Source: a bacterium (GTDB lineage: Bacteria; UBA9089; JASEGY01). Taken from it: 8,755 bases of DNA. Positions 6,890-8,755 of this stretch are shown piece after piece; the first letter of the stretch is position 1, and each line of letters opens with the position of its first letter. A model generated the notes under the pieces. That model ran no database searches. It was not told the origin of the DNA and saw only the letters and a list, made by a program, of their open reading frames with translations. Where the stretch lies: assembly GCA_030019105.1 (NCBI GenBank), contig JASEGY010000123.1, positions 1-8,755 of the forward strand, in the 5' to 3' direction. The position numbers and the translations under genes were made by a program.

Positions 6890-8380
6890 ATGATGATTAA
6901 GAAATTAGCATTGGCAATAATAGGGCTGCTTTATTTATCCTCTACTGCTTTAGCCGGCACGGATAAGTCGGCCGGAACCACGGCCTCGGCCTTCCTTAAT
7001 CTGGAGCAGGGAGGAAGGGCCTCCGGTATGGGCGGGGCATTTGTGTCCCTGGCTGATGATTCCACCGCCCCTTACTGGAACCCGGCCGGGGTCAATCAAA
7101 TCAGGGGAAAGAGTTTAGGCGTGGCCCATACCCTCTGGCTGGAAGATATATCGGCCACCTATCTGGGCTATGTGCAGTCACTGGGGGATAAGGCCGGTTT
7201 TGGACTTGGCCTTATCGGGTTTTCTTCAGGAGATATGGAAAGATGGACCGGTTACGGGTCTTCAGATGGGACATTTGGGGCCTTTGGGGGAAGTATTATT
7301 CTCTCTTATGCCCGTGAAATGCTTTCCGGGCTTTCCCTTGGAACAGGAGTAAAGCTGATCCGTGAGGGAATAGATGATGAAAGTGAAAATCACTTTGTCC
7401 TGGATGCAGGGGGAAGATACAATTTACCCGGTCGCAACCTCAGGGTTGGAGTGGTTATTCAGAATCTTGGGCCAAAGGCGAGCCTGGCAGAGGAAGATTT
7501 TTGTTTGCCCTTCACCGTAAGGTTGGGAGCTTCCTCCGGATTATTGGCCCAGCGGCTTATTTTAGCGGCGGATATCCATAAGATAAAAGGCCAGCGGGCC
7601 GGCTTTAACTTCGGCCTGGAATATTGGGCCATCCCCGGCCTGGCTTTAAGGGCCGGATATAATCTTAAGGGAGAAAGCACCGAAGTTGAATCCCTCTCCG
7701 GATTTTCTCTTGGCTTAGGATTTAGAATAAAGAATTACCAGTTAGACTATGCCTATTCTGCGGGAGACAGATTGGATGGTGTGCATAAGTTCTCCTTTGG
7801 CCTTGATCTGAAGCCGTCCAGGCCATCCTTTAAATTCAGAAAAGCTAAACCTGAGAAATCAGGACGCGAGAAACCGGCCGGGATAGAAAGAAAACCGGTG
7901 GCTAAAGAAATAGAAGACGAGCATATTGAACCCAGGCCCGCCCGCCAAGCCGGCTCGGCCCCGGAGAAGTTGATCCCGGAAGAGAAGCGAAAGGTAAAAC
8001 CGGAATCTTCTATCAAAGAAGATCAGGCAGTAGGATACGAGCATATTGAACCAAATCGTGCCGGGGAAAAACTGATTTCGGAAGAGAAGCAGAAAGCAAA
8101 GCCAAAATCTTCTATCAAAGAAGATCGGGCAGTAGGATACGAGTATATTGAACCGAAGCGTAAAGGGGAGAAACTAATTCCGGAAGACAGACAGAAATCA
8201 AAGCCGGAATCCTTCTTAATAGAGCTTACTCCGGAAGAAGAGGGAACCCTGGAAAAACTTTACAGGGAAAAAGAAAAACAAGGAGCAAAAAAAGAAGAGT
8301 CCTTGATTGAGAAAGAGGACTTGCTGCAATTGACCCCTGAAGAGGAGAAGGAACTAAGGAAAAGATTTTATGGGCAATAA
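6890..8380 (+). CDS. PorV/PorQ-family outer-membrane beta-barrel with charged repeat tail
   Basis: The protein has 496 residues. Residues 1-22 form a signal peptide: basic MMIKK, a hydrophobic core, and a likely cut after AlaLeuAla. The mature start carries the PorV/PorQ family signature: SAGTTASAFLNLEQGGRAS, then GMGGAFVSLADD and APYWNPAG at about 27-67. Alternating amphipathic strands follow to about residue 309, ending FSFGLDLKP, as in a FadL-like barrel. In type IX systems PorV binds the C-terminal signals of cargo and shuttles them at the outer membrane. This gene directly follows a gene with such a signal, so a matching role is likely but inferred. Residues 310-496 are an unusual Lys/Glu-rich extension with repeats, not part of the usual family length. 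The family is clear; the choice between PorV, PorQ or another branch is not possible here. Confidence 0.88.
   Translation: MMIKKLALAIIGLLYLSSTALAGTDKSAGTTASAFLNLEQGGRASGMGGAFVSLADDSTAPYWNPAGVNQIRGKSLGVAHTLWLEDISATYLGYVQSLGDKAGFGLGLIGFSSGDMERWTGYGSSDGTFGAFGGSIILSYAREMLSGLSLGTGVKLIREGIDDESENHFVLDAGGRYNLPGRNLRVGVVIQNLGPKASLAEEDFCLPFTVRLGASSGLLAQRLILAADIHKIKGQRAGFNFGLEYWAIPGLALRAGYNLKGESTEVESLSGFSLGLGFRIKNYQLDYAYSAGDRLDGVHKFSFGLDLKPSRPSFKFRKAKPEKSGREKPAGIERKPVAKEIEDEHIEPRPARQAGSAPEKLIPEEKRKVKPESSIKEDQAVGYEHIEPNRAGEKLISEEKQKAKPKSSIKEDRAVGYEYIEPKRKGEKLIPEDRQKSKPESFLIELTPEEEGTLEKLYREKEKQGAKKEESLIEKEDLLQLTPEEEKELRKRFYGQ
7919..8213 (+). repeat. Charged repeats in the C-terminal tail of the barrel protein
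   Basis: Three imperfect copies start at 7919, 8039 and 8141 (residues 344, 384 and 418). Each begins E-H/Y-IEP and continues with GEKLI(P/S)E(E/D)(K/R)QK-like and KPESSIKED-like segments; the first two close with AVGY. Unit lengths are 120 and 102 bp, with the third merging into a different end. The first copy has a six-residue longer region around RQAGSAPEKL. Beyond the repeats the motif LTPEEE occurs twice, at residues 446-451 and 481-486, each followed by a charged helix-like stretch (TLEKLYREKEKQ and KELRKRFYGQ). The coding strand is purine-rich here, unlike the barrel part. Confidence 0.85.
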
Positions 8381-8546
8381 ATCTGCCACATTAACTTGCC
8401 TTTGCTAAAGGTTCTTGATAATACCAACCTGGTAACTTATGTTCGACAATCAGATTATGGACGGTTTGCGGATGTTTAACTGACATAACTTGTTACAGAC
8501 AGCCTTTATAATTTTTCGACCTGTGCAAACAGAAATTCACCAGGGA
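8381..8546. other. Intergenic stretch with nothing recognised
   Basis: Between the stop of the barrel gene and the hairpin element I see no intact gene, tRNA or strong terminator. Two five-base stems (8399-8411 and 8422-8434) lack a following T-run. TATAAT at 8507-8512 has no well-spaced -35 box. A short frame continuing after the TAA at 8378 runs 32 codons to a TAA at 8477 without family resemblance. Confidence 0.6.
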
Positions 8547-8631
8547 GGAATAGGGGACGTTGGTGCCAAAAGTGCTTAGCGGGTTAAGTGTATTTACTTT
8601 CAAGCACTTTCGGCACCACCGTCCCCTTTCC
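8547..8631. repeat. Long imperfect inverted repeat, REP/MITE-like hairpin
   Basis: The left arm 8552-8577 and right arm 8602-8627 are complementary at 24 of 26 positions, and the two exceptions can form G-T pairs. Allowing one bulged T at 8551, GGAA (8547-8550) pairs with TTCC (8628-8631) and lengthens the stem to about 30 pairs around a 24-base loop. The arms carry AGGGGACG and GGTGCC blocks. There is no T-run after the right arm, so it is not a standard intrinsic terminator. Hairpins with GGGGACG-type ends are, from memory, frequent near Y1/REP-associated transposases in environmental bacteria, so a small non-autonomous mobile or REP-type element is the likely nature. Confidence 0.75.
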
Positions 8632-8635
8632 AACA

Positions 8636-8728
8636 TCATTCCTCTTCTTCAGCTTTTTCTACCTCATTTATTGCAAGACCTGTAATTTTGGCAATATCCT
8701 CAGACATCATAACAAATGCCCTTTTTTC
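8636..8728 (-). pseudogene. Remnant resembling the C-terminal end of an Rpn-type nuclease/transposase
   Basis: On the minus strand an open stretch runs from just after a TGA (8729-8731) to a TGA at 8636-8638. From the ATG at 8710 it reads MMSEDIAKITGLAINEVEKAEEEE, 24 residues. The core SEDIAKITGLxxxEVEK is like the small helical tail that ends many Rpn/PD-(D/E)XK recombination-promoting nucleases and related putative transposases. The rest of such a gene is absent in this frame. Another frame stays open from the window edge up to the A-run (minus strand, 8722-8727), so a frameshift there could explain the break. It ends four bases from the hairpin element. It could also be a chance open frame; the assignment rests on a short motif. 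Confidence 0.35.
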
Positions 8729-8755
8729 TCAAAATAAATTGTGCACCTAATTTTG

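Noticed and set aside
8399..8411. Intrinsic terminator after the barrel gene (CCTTT-GCT-AAAGG)
   Set aside because: The stem has five pairs plus at most one wobble pair, is A-T rich, and has no T-run after it.
8507..8512. Promoter with a perfect TATAAT
   Set aside because: No -35 box at normal spacing and no gene start in front of it; the GGGAGGA that follows leads only into the hairpin.
8562..8683. Small plus-strand frame from a GTG after GGGAGGA
   Set aside because: It runs through both hairpin arms and has no similarity to a known protein that I can see; likely chance.

Overview
The window fits an uncultured Gram-negative bacterium that exports surface proteins by a type IX-like route (Bacteroidota/FCB group or one of the candidate phyla with PorV/PorQ proteins). 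The evidence is a giant secreted repeat protein ending in a YPNP-type C-terminal sorting domain, followed 13 bases later by a PorV/PorQ-family outer-membrane beta-barrel. No ribosomal or other marker gene is present, so the taxonomy is an inference. No core type IX machinery gene is in the window.

Layout. Bases 1-6876 (+) are one coding region whose 5' end lies outside the window: frame 1 is open from base 1 and begins inside a repeat. It encodes at least 2291 residues: a partial plus 18 complete SbsA/Big_5-type Ig-like domains in a row (1-5520), a non-Big_5 segment with another Ig-like module and a ZU5-like module carrying an EF-hand-like calcium loop (5521-6279), one more Big_5 domain (6280-6576), and a FlgD/T9SS-like C-terminal domain (6577-6876). 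After a 13-base gap with a good ribosome binding site comes a 496-residue protein (6890-8380, +): a signal peptide, a PorV/PorQ barrel, and an unusual 187-residue charged, internally repeated C-terminal tail.

Bases 8381-8755 hold no intact gene. They contain a long imperfect hairpin (8547-8631) that looks like a REP/MITE-type element, and next to it on the minus strand a short remnant (8636-8728) resembling the C-terminal end of Rpn-type recombination-promoting nucleases/transposases. The bases between 8381 and 8546 show nothing I can name.

How the parts may work together (inference): the two genes look like a transcriptional pair in which the barrel protein helps carry or anchor the giant Ig-array protein, a likely adhesin, stalk or surface-layer fibre. 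The array shows recent tandem duplication, older two-domain duplication and a local 9-bp expansion, so it is probably evolving by recombination.
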